This document shows positions 33,074 to 42,712 of a stretch of 64,000 nt of DNA, piece after piece. Position numbers and translations under genes: made by a program. Origin of the DNA: Alishewanella metallidurans (lineage in GTDB: Bacteria > Pseudomonadota > Gammaproteobacteria > Enterobacterales > Alteromonadaceae); assembly GCF_036983985.1 (NCBI RefSeq), contig NZ_JALAHQ010000005.1, positions 1 to 64,000 on the forward strand, given 5' to 3'. The notes under the pieces were generated by a model. That model had not been told where the DNA came from, made no database searches, and saw only the letters and a list, made by a program, of their open reading frames with translations. Within the stretch, counting starts at the first letter, position 1. The number at the start of each line of letters is the position of its first letter.

Positions 33074-34231
33074 ATGGCAGCGTTAAAAAAACCTTTACTG
33101 GTTACTGGCTTGGTTATTGTAGTGGCAGCAGCGTATTGGTTTTGGCCGGCGGCAGAGCCGACAACAGCAGCAAAACGGCCCAGAGGCCCAATGAGCCCTT
33201 GGGCCATGCCGGTGCCGGTGCGGGTAGTAAAGGCTGAGCTTGCTGATTTACGCGTACAAGTTAAAACCATAGGTACGGTTACGCCAATTAATACTGTGGT
33301 AGTGCGCAGCCGAGTATCTGGGCCGTTGCAGCAACTAACTTTTAAAGAAGGCGATAAGGTTGAGCAAGGCCAGTTGCTGGCGCAAATAGACGCTGCCGAT
33401 TATCAAATACAATTAGCCCAAGCCCAAGGCCAGCAAGATCAAAACTTAGCCCAGCTTAAAAACGCTGAACAAGATTTAGCGCTGTACAGCACCTTGCGTA
33501 AACAAAACTCTATATCTGCCCAACAGTTTAACCAGCAGCAAGCTTTAGTCGCCCAGCTTACTGGCGCGTTAAAAAGTAACCAAGCGCAAATTGACGCGGC
33601 TAAATTACAGCTGTCTTATACCCGTATTCATGCGCCAATTAGTGGCCGTTTGGGCCTGCGCCGGGTTGACGCAGGTAACCTAGTACAAGCCAATGACAGC
33701 GAAGGTATAGTTACCATTACCCAAAGCGCGCCAATTAACGTGGTGTTTTCTATTCCAGAGCGGCAACTGCTTGCGGTGCGCGATGCCGTGCGCGCGGGCA
33801 ATAACCTAACGGTAGAGGCGTGGGACAGAGATGAGCAGCAGTTATTAAGCCGTGGTGTGCTAACAACACTGGATAACCAAATTGATATTGCCACTGGTAC
33901 CTTGCGCTTAAAAGCCGAGTTTGCTAATCAGCAGGAAGAGCTGTTTCCAAACCAGTTTGTTAACGTCAGGCTGAATATTGCCCAGTTGCAAGGTGTTATT
34001 TCTGTACCGCAAGATGCAGTGCAATATGGCTCGGCCGGTACCTATGTTTATATTATTGAGCAAAACAAAGCGCAAATTCGCCAAATACAGCTGGGCGCGG
34101 CAGATAATGGCGTGATTGCGGTAACCGGCGGCTTAACCGGTGGTGAGCAAGTGGTGTTAGAAGGGCTAGATCGGTTACGGCCAGGTCGCGCGGTAGAAGT
34201 AATAAGCGACTCCGCAGCGTCAGCGCAATAA
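33074..34231 (+). CDS. mdtA: RND efflux periplasmic adaptor (MdtA-like)
   Basis: A 385-residue membrane fusion protein: N-terminal membrane anchor (LLVTGLVIVVAAAYWFW), lipoyl halves (TVVVRSRVSGPLQQLTFKEG, YTRIHAPISGRLGLRRVDAG) flanking an alpha-helical hairpin (about 105-165), then beta-barrel and membrane-proximal domains. It links two RND pumps in the inner membrane to an outer-membrane channel that is not encoded here. The start at 33074 follows AGGAAG; an ATG six codons upstream is in frame. It is 10 bp before mdtB. Confidence 0.9.
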   Translation: MAALKKPLLVTGLVIVVAAAYWFWPAAEPTTAAKRPRGPMSPWAMPVPVRVVKAELADLRVQVKTIGTVTPINTVVVRSRVSGPLQQLTFKEGDKVEQGQLLAQIDAADYQIQLAQAQGQQDQNLAQLKNAEQDLALYSTLRKQNSISAQQFNQQQALVAQLTGALKSNQAQIDAAKLQLSYTRIHAPISGRLGLRRVDAGNLVQANDSEGIVTITQSAPINVVFSIPERQLLAVRDAVRAGNNLTVEAWDRDEQQLLSRGVLTTLDNQIDIATGTLRLKAEFANQQEELFPNQFVNVRLNIAQLQGVISVPQDAVQYGSAGTYVYIIEQNKAQIRQIQLGAADNGVIAVTGGLTGGEQVVLEGLDRLRPGRAVEVISDSAASAQ

Positions 34232-34241
34232 GGAACAGACG

Positions 34242-37200
34242 ATGAACATGTCTCGCCCGTTTATTATGCGCCCCGTTGCCACATCTTTGCTGATGCTGGC
34301 TATTTTAATTGCGGGTATTCTTAGCTGGCGTATGCTGCCAGTTGCGGCGCTACCGCAAGTTGATTACCCCATTATTCAGGTGTTTAGCTTTAACCCCGGC
34401 GCTAGCCCCGACATTATGGCGCGCACCGTTACAGCGCCACTAGAGCGGCGTTTAGGGCAAATACCCGGTTTAAAGCAAATGTCGTCTAGCAGTTCAGCTG
34501 GCGCCTCGGTTATTACCTTGCAGTTTGCGCTAGTGGTTGAAATGGGCGTGGCTGAACAAGAAGTGCAAGCCGCTATTAACACGGCGTCGTCGTTATTGCC
34601 GTCTGACTTACCCACACCGCCAATTTATCGCAAAGTTAACCCAGCCGATGCACCTATTCTTACCTTAGCAATAACCTCAGATACGCTGCCATTGCCGCAG
34701 GTATATGACCTTGTTGATACCCGTATGGCGCAAAAACTGGCGCAGTTGCCCGGTGTTGGCATGATTAGCCTCGCAGGTGGCCAACGTCCTGCTATTAGGG
34801 TTAAGGCTAACCCTGCGGCACTGGCCAATATGAACCTAAGTTTAGACACCTTACGCTCGGCTATTGCTGCGGCGAATACTAATCAGCCAAAGGGTAGCTT
34901 TGACGGGCCGTTTCGCTCAACCATGCTAGATGCTAATGATCAAATTCGCGATGTGGCCGAGTATGAAAACTTAGTGGTTGCGTGGCGTGGCGGCGCACCC
35001 GTGCGATTGCAAGATGTAGCTACGGTAGAGCAAGGCGCAGAAGACCGCTTTTTAGCTGCCTGGGCCAATAGCCAACCTGCGGTGTTACTGAATATTCAAC
35101 GCCAACCTGGTGCTAACGTTATTGACGTGGCTGATCAAGTTCAGGCTTTATTACCGCAGCTTACGGCTACTATGCCGGCCGCGGTAAATGTTACGGTATT
35201 AACCGACCGTACCAACAGTATTCGCGCGTCAGTACGCGACGTACAAAAAGAGCTGCTGTTTGCTATTTTCTTAGTTATTTTAGTTACCTTCGCTTTTTTA
35301 CGTACTATTCCGGCGACTATTATTCCCAGCTTAGCCGTGCCTTTATCGTTAGTGGGCACCTTTGCCGTTATGTTGTTGCTCGATTTTTCTATTAATAACC
35401 TAACATTAATGGCACTAACTATTGCCACCGGCTTTGTGGTTGACGATGCCATAGTGATGTTAGAAAACATTGCACGGCACCGTGAGCAAGGCGCATCGCC
35501 GCATGAAGCAGCGTTTAAAGGCGCAAAGGAAATTGGCTTTACGCTTATTTCACTTACCTTCTCCTTAATTGCCGTACTTATTCCGCTGTTATTTATGGCC
35601 GACGTGGTGGGGCGTTTATTCTTTGAATTTGCGGCTACCTTAGCCGTGGCTATTTTAATTTCGTTGGTGGTGTCATTAACGCTTACGCCAATGCTTTGTG
35701 CGCGCTTGCTTACTACACTGCCGGCACATGAACAAGAAAACAGCCTGATGCAACGAGTAATTAACCGCTATGCGTTAGCATTACAATGGGTGTTGCAGCA
35801 TCAGCGCTTAACTATGGCAACCATGCTAGCCACAGTAGCATTAACCGCTGGTTTATATATGGCGGTGCCCAAAGGCTTCTTTCCGGTGCAAGACAGCGGT
35901 GTAATTCAGGTTATTACCGAAGCGCCGCAGGATATTTCTTTTGCCGCTATGGCAGTGCGCCAGCAAGAGCTTGCCGCAAATATGCTAACTCATGATGCCG
36001 TAAGCAGCTTATCGTCGTTTATTGGTGTCGACGGCAGCAATAGCAGTATTAACAGCGGGCGTATTCTTATTAATTTAAAACCACACGAGCAGCGTTCGCA
36101 GTCGGTGGTTGAAATTATTCGCCAGCTTGAACAGCAGGTGCTAGCAGTGCCTGGCATTAAAGGTTGGTTTCAGCCGGTGCAGGAATTGAGTATTGAAGAT
36201 AGAGTTAGTCGTACTCAGTATCAGTTTACGTTAAGCACGCCAGAGCATGCGGTGCTAAGCCAGTGGTTGCCAGAATTAGTTGATGCCTTGCAACAGCGGC
36301 CTGAATTATCTGAGGTGGCGCACGACTTACAATGGCAAGGCTTGCAAGCCTACATTGATATTGACCGCACTGCGGCCGCACGCTTAGGGCTAAGTGTGTC
36401 GCAAATTAGCTCGGTGTTACAAAGTGCCTATAGCCAACGGCAAGTTTCAACCTTATTTACGCAGTCGAATCAGTATCGGGTGGTGCTAGAGGTTGACCCA
36501 GCGCAGGTGCAAGGGCTAGATGCCTTAGACAAGCTGTATTTAACCACCAGCAGCGGTGCCAGTGTGCCTTTATCTTCAGTGGCTACCGTATCGCAACGAC
36601 CGGCACGGTTGCTTATTAACCAGCAAGGCCAATTTCCGGCCGTAACCTTGTCATTTAACTTGGCGCAGGGTTATTCCTTAGGTGAGGCAATTGAGGCAAT
36701 AGAAGCGGTGCAGCACCAGTTACAAATGCCACCAGAAGTTGAGCTTACCTTTCAAGGCGCAGCTGAAGCCTTTCGTGCCTCGCTTAGTAATACGTTATGG
36801 TTAGTACTAGCGGCCATTGTTACTATGTATATCGTGTTAGGCATTTTATACGAGAGCCTAATTCACCCAGTAACTATTTTATCTACGCTACCATCAGCAA
36901 CGGTGGGCGCTTTATTGGCCTTACTTATTACTGGCCAACCGCTCGATTTAATTGCGGTTATCGGCATAGTGCTACTAATTGGTTTAGTTAAGAAAAACGG
37001 CATTATGATGGTCGACTTTGCCCTAGACGCCCAACGTAACCAAGGTATGACGCCTGAAGCCGCTATTTATCAAGCCGCACTAATGCGCTTTAGGCCTATT
37101 TTAATGACCACCCTAGCGGCATTGTTTGGTGCCTTGCCACTGTTGCTAGCTAGTGGTTCTGGTGCCGAACTGCGCCAACCACTAGGTTTAGTTATGGTGG

Positions 37201-37319
37201 GTGGTTTGTTAGTTAGCCAAGTGCTAACACTCTTTACCACGCCGGTAGTGTATTTATGGTTTGACCGTTTGGTAAGCAAGCGCCCAGCGCTAGTAGATAC
37301 AGAGGCAAGCGCGGTATGA
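34242..37319 (+). CDS. mdtB: RND multidrug efflux pump subunit MdtB-like
   Basis: A 1025-residue HAE1-type RND permease with 12 transmembrane helices and two large periplasmic loops. The start FIMRPVATSLLMLAILIAGI and the segments SINNLTLMALTIATGFVVDDAI and FTLISLTFSLIAVLIPLLFM match MdtB closely. The proton-relay Asp pair (VVDDAI) is present. MdtB forms a heterotrimer with MdtC, and export of novobiocin and bile salts is known for the E. coli pump. The gene overlaps mdtC by 4 bp. Confidence 0.9.
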   Translation: MNMSRPFIMRPVATSLLMLAILIAGILSWRMLPVAALPQVDYPIIQVFSFNPGASPDIMARTVTAPLERRLGQIPGLKQMSSSSSAGASVITLQFALVVEMGVAEQEVQAAINTASSLLPSDLPTPPIYRKVNPADAPILTLAITSDTLPLPQVYDLVDTRMAQKLAQLPGVGMISLAGGQRPAIRVKANPAALANMNLSLDTLRSAIAAANTNQPKGSFDGPFRSTMLDANDQIRDVAEYENLVVAWRGGAPVRLQDVATVEQGAEDRFLAAWANSQPAVLLNIQRQPGANVIDVADQVQALLPQLTATMPAAVNVTVLTDRTNSIRASVRDVQKELLFAIFLVILVTFAFLRTIPATIIPSLAVPLSLVGTFAVMLLLDFSINNLTLMALTIATGFVVDDAIVMLENIARHREQGASPHEAAFKGAKEIGFTLISLTFSLIAVLIPLLFMADVVGRLFFEFAATLAVAILISLVVSLTLTPMLCARLLTTLPAHEQENSLMQRVINRYALALQWVLQHQRLTMATMLATVALTAGLYMAVPKGFFPVQDSGVIQVITEAPQDISFAAMAVRQQELAANMLTHDAVSSLSSFIGVDGSNSSINSGRILINLKPHEQRSQSVVEIIRQLEQQVLAVPGIKGWFQPVQELSIEDRVSRTQYQFTLSTPEHAVLSQWLPELVDALQQRPELSEVAHDLQWQGLQAYIDIDRTAAARLGLSVSQISSVLQSAYSQRQVSTLFTQSNQYRVVLEVDPAQVQGLDALDKLYLTTSSGASVPLSSVATVSQRPARLLINQQGQFPAVTLSFNLAQGYSLGEAIEAIEAVQHQLQMPPEVELTFQGAAEAFRASLSNTLWLVLAAIVTMYIVLGILYESLIHPVTILSTLPSATVGALLALLITGQPLDLIAVIGIVLLIGLVKKNGIMMVDFALDAQRNQGMTPEAAIYQAALMRFRPILMTTLAALFGALPLLLASGSGAELRQPLGLVMVGGLLVSQVLTLFTTPVVYLWFDRLVSKRPALVDTEASAV

Positions 37320-40300
37320 ACCTAGCGCAGCCTTTTATTCAGCGGCCAGTCGCTAGCGCGCTAATTGCCATTGCCATTATGTTGCTGGGTTTGCTCAGCT
37401 GGCGGCTATTGCCAGTTTCACCACTGCCAGCTATCGACTTTCCCATGATTGTGGTTAGTGCTAACTTACCCGGTGCTAGCCCAGAAAGTATGGCGGCAAC
37501 AGTTGCTACGCCATTAGAGCGGGCTTTGGGCAGTATTTCGGGCATTCGCCGTATTAGTTCATCAAGTAGCCAAGGTTCTGCCCAAGTACGGCTAGAGTTT
37601 GAGCTTGACCGTAACGTTGACGATGCGGCGCGTGAAGTGCAGGCGGCTATTAACGCAGCGCGCGGCCAGCTGCCGTCGGGCATGCCCGGTAACCCGGTGT
37701 ATCGCAAGTTTAACCCGTCACAAGCCCCTATTATGGCGTTAGCGTTAAGCTCTGGTCATCTGTCGGGCAGCCTGCTGTATGACAACGCCACTACGGTATT
37801 AGCACAAAAATTATCACGCATTACTGGCGTTGGTGAAGTTGAAGTTAGTGGCTCGTCGTTACCTGCGGTAAGGGTGCAACTAAACCCCGGCATGCTAGCG
37901 CACTATGGCGTGGCGTTAGACGAAGTGCGCTCTGCTATTAGCTCTGCTAACGCTTCAGTGGCGCTTGGCGTATTAGAATCTGACGTACATCGCTGGCAAA
38001 TAGCCACCAGTGAAACCCAACGCCAAGCCTCAGACTATCAAGATCTGGTGGTGAAATACGTTGCTGGCGCAGCCATTCGTTTATCTGACGTTGCCTTAGT
38101 TACCGACTCTACTGAAAACCGCTATAGCTCTGGTTTTCATAACGATAAAGATGCGGTTATTTTGCTGGTCAGCCGCCGTAGTGGCGCTAATATTGTTGAA
38201 ACCATAGATGCAATTTATGCCCAATTACCGCTATTGCAGTCATTAACCCCGGCCGGTGCCGATTTAGCCGTAGTGATGGACCGCAGCCCAGTGATCCGTG
38301 CCACGCTAGAAGAAGCCCAAGTAAGCTTAATTATTTCGGTCGGTTTAGTGGTGTTAGTGGTATGGGTGTTTTTAGGTAATTTACGCAGTGCGTTAATACC
38401 AAGCCTAACTATACCTATCGCGCTAATTGGTTCTTTTACCGTAATGTATCTGTGCGATTTTTCACTAAATAACTTATCGGTTATGGCACTAATAGTCGCT
38501 ACCGGTTTAGTAGTCGACGATGCCATTGTAGTGGTTGAAAATATACGCCGCCATTTAGAGCGTGGCTTAACGCCATTGCAGGCGGCAAGGCAAGGTGTGG
38601 CTGAAGTTGGCTTTACCTTATTGGGTATGAACCTAGCACTGATTGTTATTTTCTTATCTATTTTATTTATGGGTGGCTTGGTTGAACGCTTGTTCCGCGA
38701 GTTTTCTATTACCTTAGTGGCGGCTATGGTTATTTCGCTGCTGGTATCGTTAACCCTTACGCCAAGTTTGTCGGCTTTATTGCTAAAACCGATGCAAGCT
38801 GAGCAATCGCCAGGGCTGTTTTCACGGTTAAGTAATGCTTATCGGCGTAGTATCGATATTGGTCTTAACCATTATCGTTGGTTGTTACTCCTGCTAGTGC
38901 TGCTATTTGCCGCTGGCGGTTGGCTGTATAGCAAGGTGCCGTCGGGGCTATTGCCCGAGCAAGATACTGGGCAGCTAAACGGTTTTGTTCGTGGCGACGA
39001 TGGTGCCTCTTATCAAATGATGCAGCCAAAAATAGAAATATTCCGCCAGCATGTGCTTAAAGACCCAGCGGTTGCCGATGTTACCGGCTCTGCGGGTGGT
39101 AATACCGGCGTAAGTAACTCGTGGATGCGGGTAAGGTTAAAGCCATTAGCCGAGCGAAAAATTTCAGCGCGTGCCGTGGTCGATCGCCTGCGCAACACCG
39201 CCCCGAAAGAACCCGGTGGCATCTTATTTATGAACGTCGACCAAGATATTCGCTTGTCATCACCATTTAGCCGTAGCGACTACGAAGTGCAGCTATTGTC
39301 AGATGATTTAGCCTTGTTGCGCCAATGGGGGAAAAAAGTTGGCGAAAAACTGCAAGAAATACCGCAGCTTGTCGACGTTAGTACACCCGGTGGTGAAGAT
39401 GCGCAGCAAGTAGAACTGCATATTGACCGTGAAGCCGCACAGCGCTTAGGTGTTGATATGCGTACTATTGCTACCTTGCTGAATAACTCATTTTCACAGC
39501 GCCAAGTGGCTACCTTATATGATCAGCAAAACCAATACCGTGTGGTAATGGAGCTAATGCCGGGTTATACCGCGCAGCCAGAGGTGTTGCAGCAACTGCA
39601 AATAATAACGGCAAACGGCAATCAAATTCCGTTATCAGCGGTGGCGAGTTATCAATATGGTTTAGTGCAAGACCGCGTGCAGCACGACGGCCAGTTTGCC
39701 TCGGTAAATATTGGTTATGGTTTAGCTGACGGCGTTACAGTAGATGAAGCGTCTGCTGCCATAGACCAAGCTTTAGCCGAGCTAATGGTGCCAGGCGCAA
39801 TACACGCAATTAGTGGCGCAAATCAGCGTAATGCTATGTTTAGCTCTAGCGACCAAACTTGGCTAGTTGTCGGTGTTATTGTCGCGGTGTATTTGCTGCT
39901 TGGTGTATTGTACGAAAGCCTGCTGCAACCGTTAACTATTTTATCTACCTTACCCTGTGCCGCGCTGGGTGCGGTATTAGCCTTGTATGTTACCAATAGT
40001 GATTTTAGCTTAATTGCCTTGCTCGGGTTATTTTTACTTATAGGCATTGTAATGAAAAACGCAATTCTGCTGGTCGACTTTGCACTGGCAGCCGAGCGCC
40101 AACAAGGCTTGTCGGCCAAAGACGCAGTAGCCTTGGCCGCCCAGCAACGGTTACGGCCAATTTTAATGACCAACTTTGCCGCCCTATTAGGCGCATTGCC
40201 GTTATTATTAGGCAGTGGCGAGGGTTCAGAACTGCGCCAGCCGCTAGGTATTACTATTGTCGGAGGCTTGTTATTAAGTCAGTTTTTAACGCTGTACACT

Positions 40301-40375
40301 ACGCCAGCAATGTACTTGTTAATTAGCAAACTGCGGCGTAAAAGCGTAACTAGCTCGGTGAAGGCCGAGCAATAG
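37316..40375 (+). CDS. mdtC: RND multidrug efflux pump subunit MdtC-like
   Basis: A 1019-residue RND permease, second of a heteromeric pair. The N-terminus (FIQRPVASALIAIAIMLLGL), RKFNPSQAPIMALAL, and the VVDDAIVVVENIRRHLE proton-relay helix are intact. It resembles MdtC more than MdtB (for example PLPAIDFPMIVVSANLPGAS). It is the last gene of mdtABC. No outer-membrane factor or BaeSR two-component genes follow, so the pump probably uses a TolC encoded elsewhere. Confidence 0.9.
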   Translation: MNLAQPFIQRPVASALIAIAIMLLGLLSWRLLPVSPLPAIDFPMIVVSANLPGASPESMAATVATPLERALGSISGIRRISSSSSQGSAQVRLEFELDRNVDDAAREVQAAINAARGQLPSGMPGNPVYRKFNPSQAPIMALALSSGHLSGSLLYDNATTVLAQKLSRITGVGEVEVSGSSLPAVRVQLNPGMLAHYGVALDEVRSAISSANASVALGVLESDVHRWQIATSETQRQASDYQDLVVKYVAGAAIRLSDVALVTDSTENRYSSGFHNDKDAVILLVSRRSGANIVETIDAIYAQLPLLQSLTPAGADLAVVMDRSPVIRATLEEAQVSLIISVGLVVLVVWVFLGNLRSALIPSLTIPIALIGSFTVMYLCDFSLNNLSVMALIVATGLVVDDAIVVVENIRRHLERGLTPLQAARQGVAEVGFTLLGMNLALIVIFLSILFMGGLVERLFREFSITLVAAMVISLLVSLTLTPSLSALLLKPMQAEQSPGLFSRLSNAYRRSIDIGLNHYRWLLLLLVLLFAAGGWLYSKVPSGLLPEQDTGQLNGFVRGDDGASYQMMQPKIEIFRQHVLKDPAVADVTGSAGGNTGVSNSWMRVRLKPLAERKISARAVVDRLRNTAPKEPGGILFMNVDQDIRLSSPFSRSDYEVQLLSDDLALLRQWGKKVGEKLQEIPQLVDVSTPGGEDAQQVELHIDREAAQRLGVDMRTIATLLNNSFSQRQVATLYDQQNQYRVVMELMPGYTAQPEVLQQLQIITANGNQIPLSAVASYQYGLVQDRVQHDGQFASVNIGYGLADGVTVDEASAAIDQALAELMVPGAIHAISGANQRNAMFSSSDQTWLVVGVIVAVYLLLGVLYESLLQPLTILSTLPCAALGAVLALYVTNSDFSLIALLGLFLLIGIVMKNAILLVDFALAAERQQGLSAKDAVALAAQQRLRPILMTNFAALLGALPLLLGSGEGSELRQPLGITIVGGLLLSQFLTLYTTPAMYLLISKLRRKSVTSSVKAEQ

Positions 40376-40478
40376 CAAAACCTAATATTTATGCCTTGGT
40401 TTGCTTGACTTGTTAAATGCACGCTACTAGGCTAGTGCGCATGATCAATGCGTATAACCGATGTTGTGAGCAAAGCTG

Positions 40479-40724
40479 ATGCAACCGATAACTGATAAAC
40501 ACACCGCTAAAAAGCCAGCGAACCTTAGTATCAATAAAGAGTTGTTGGCTGAGGCTCGTGCTTTGAAAATAAATTTATCTGCAACGCTAGAGCAGGCGCT
40601 TACCGAGAAGATACGTACCGAGCGGCGTAAACAATGGCTAGAGGACAACCAGCACGCTATCGATGCTTGCAATGAGCTTGCTGAGAATAGTGGCCTTTTT
40701 GCTGATAAGCACAGAGCCTTTTAA
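40479..40724 (+). CDS. ccdA: Type II antitoxin CcdA
   Basis: An 81-residue antitoxin with an N-terminal ribbon-helix-helix (ANLSINKELLAEARALKINLSATLEQAL) that binds the promoter, and a C-terminal tail (ENSGLFADKHRAF) that wraps CcdB; the GLFAD..R.F ending is the CcdA hallmark. It overlaps the toxin start by one base. CcdA-CcdB complexes should repress this operon. It is chromosomal, between mdtC and ilvA. Confidence 0.93.
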   Translation: MQPITDKHTAKKPANLSINKELLAEARALKINLSATLEQALTEKIRTERRKQWLEDNQHAIDACNELAENSGLFADKHRAF

Positions 40725-41041
40725 TGAAACAGTTTGACGTATACGTGAATACTGATAAGGGTACAAATAAAACGTACCCTTATTTTATTAATATCCAAAC
40801 TGGCCTACTTGATACATTAAATAGCAGAGTTGTAATTCCGCTAACCCCAGCAGGCACATCAGATAAAAGCTTCCCTAATAATCTTTGCCCGGTTATCAAA
40901 ATAAAGCATAAGGATTACGCTGTGTTAACGCACCAGATCACCAGTGTATCTGCGAGCTTTTTAAAAATACATGAATGCTCAATAACCTCTTATCGAGGTG
41001 AAATTATTACCGCGATAGATTTTTTGGTTACGGGTATTTAA
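40724..41041 (+). CDS. ccdB: CcdB-family toxin lacking the C-terminal Trp
   Basis: A 105-residue CcdB-fold protein: DVYVNTDKGTNKTYPYFINIQTGLLDTLNSRVVIPL, CPVIKIKHKDYAVLTHQITSV split segments fit the family, with typical length. F-plasmid CcdB poisons DNA gyrase through its last three residues W99-G100-I101; here the protein ends LVTGI, so Gly and Ile are kept but Trp is Thr. Changes at these positions abolish killing in F CcdB. The toxin may be inactive or use a different target. It ends 103 bp before the convergent ilvA stop. Confidence 0.9.
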   Translation: MKQFDVYVNTDKGTNKTYPYFINIQTGLLDTLNSRVVIPLTPAGTSDKSFPNNLCPVIKIKHKDYAVLTHQITSVSASFLKIHECSITSYRGEIITAIDFLVTGI

Positions 41042-41143
41042 CGGCGGTATTTGCCGCTAGCTATTTTTTCTCAGTAGCAAAATCAGACTTACTACCAACA
41101 AGCTACGGCTGGCCGTTAAAGCCGAGCGCTTAATATTAAGTTT

Positions 41144-42712
41144 TCAAACTGCCGTTAAAAATGTTTGATAGCTGCGGTTATTGCTAACCAGCTGGTATTG
41201 GTAACCAAGTGTTTCTAAGTGCGGTTTAATATCAGCATGCTCGGCTATTTCAAACCCGGCTAGCACATCGCCAGTAGCGGCGCCGTGGTTGCGATAGTGA
41301 AACAAGGTAATATTCCAGTGCTCGCCCAAGGTGTTTAAGAAATTCATTAACGCGCCCGGGTATTCTGGAAAATTAAACTGGTATACCTGTTCGCTTAGTT
41401 GCCGAGGCGGCATACCGCCGACCATATAGCGTACATGCAGCTTGGCAAGTTCGTCGTCGGATAGATCTTGAAAATCGTAGCCGGCTTCAGCAAGCAGTGT
41501 GGTTACGGTATTTAATTCTTGCTGGCCATAACGTAGTTTTATACCAACAAAAATATGCGCTTTATTATCACTAGCATAGCGGTAGTTAAATTCTGTGATT
41601 GCGCGGCCACCCAAGGTTTGGCAAAAGCGACGAAAGCTACCTTTTTCTTCGGGTATCGTTACCGCGAAAACCGCTTCTTTTTTCTCGCCTAGCTCACAGC
41701 GCTCTGACACATAACGTAGCGTATCAAAATTAAGGTTAGCGCCACTTAGCACTGCGGCCAGTTGTTGTGGTTTGGCTAGCACACTACTTGGCCGTTGTTG
41801 GCTGTATTTTTTTAAACCGGCTAAGGCTAAAGCGCCTGCGGGTTCAGCTACAGCACGTAAATCATCAAAAATATCTTTAATTGCCGCGCATATTTCATCG
41901 CTGGTTACCGTGATAACGTCATCGCAAAACCGTTTGGCAAGGTTAAAGGTTTCGTTACCGATACGCTTTACCGCCACGCCGTCGGCAAATAAGCCTACTC
42001 GCCCCAGCGTTACCGGTTCGCCAGCATGCAACGCCGCTTTTAAGCAGGCGGCATCTTCTGGTTCAACGCCTATTACGCGTACATTAGGTTGTATGGCTTT
42101 GATATATACCGCCATGCCAGCCAATAAACCGCCGCCGCCAACCGGAATAAACACCGTGTTTAGCTGGTTATGCTGGCTTAATAACTCTTTGGCAACTGTA
42201 CCTTGCCCGGCAATAACATCGGCATCGTCAAACGGCGGAATATATTGTGCGCCTTCAGTTTTAGCGAGGTTAATAGCATAGCTATTGGCTTCATCAAACG
42301 CGGTGCCATGCAGCACTACATTGCCACCTAAGGCTTTAACTGCCGCAACTTTTATTTCTGGCGTGGTAATAGGCATTACAATGGTGGCGTTTAAACCCAA
42401 CTTACTGGCCGATAGCGCTACGCCTTGGGCATGGTTGCCTGCGGATGCACACACTATGCGCGCCTCTGGGTTTTGCTGCTGTACTTTATGTAGTTTATGA
42501 AAGGCACCGCGCAGTTTAAACGAGTGCACCGGTTGTTTGTCTTCACGCTTTAATAGCACGTTATGGCCTAAGCGTTGGCTTAACTTGGGCATGGCATCAA
42601 GCGGTGTTTCAACCGCGGCTTGGTATACTGGCGAGAGTAATATTTCGCGCAGATAGTGCTGCATTAGCTCGCTATCGGTATTGTCATCTTGTGCTAGTGC
42701 TAGGTTACTCAT
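41144..42712 (-). CDS. ilvA: Threonine deaminase, biosynthetic
   Basis: A 522-residue PLP enzyme converting threonine to 2-oxobutyrate, the first step to isoleucine. The PLP lysine is in HSFKLRGA (K66) and the phosphate loop is VGGGGLLAG. The C-terminal third contains two ACT-like regulatory modules (EKKEAVFAVTIPEEKGSF; PRQLSEQVYQFNFPEYPG), so feedback inhibition by isoleucine is expected. It is last in the ilvGMDA operon and its ATG touches the ilvD stop. Confidence 0.96.
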   Translation of the reverse strand: MSNLALAQDDNTDSELMQHYLREILLSPVYQAAVETPLDAMPKLSQRLGHNVLLKREDKQPVHSFKLRGAFHKLHKVQQQNPEARIVCASAGNHAQGVALSASKLGLNATIVMPITTPEIKVAAVKALGGNVVLHGTAFDEANSYAINLAKTEGAQYIPPFDDADVIAGQGTVAKELLSQHNQLNTVFIPVGGGGLLAGMAVYIKAIQPNVRVIGVEPEDAACLKAALHAGEPVTLGRVGLFADGVAVKRIGNETFNLAKRFCDDVITVTSDEICAAIKDIFDDLRAVAEPAGALALAGLKKYSQQRPSSVLAKPQQLAAVLSGANLNFDTLRYVSERCELGEKKEAVFAVTIPEEKGSFRRFCQTLGGRAITEFNYRYASDNKAHIFVGIKLRYGQQELNTVTTLLAEAGYDFQDLSDDELAKLHVRYMVGGMPPRQLSEQVYQFNFPEYPGALMNFLNTLGEHWNITLFHYRNHGAATGDVLAGFEIAEHADIKPHLETLGYQYQLVSNNRSYQTFLTAV

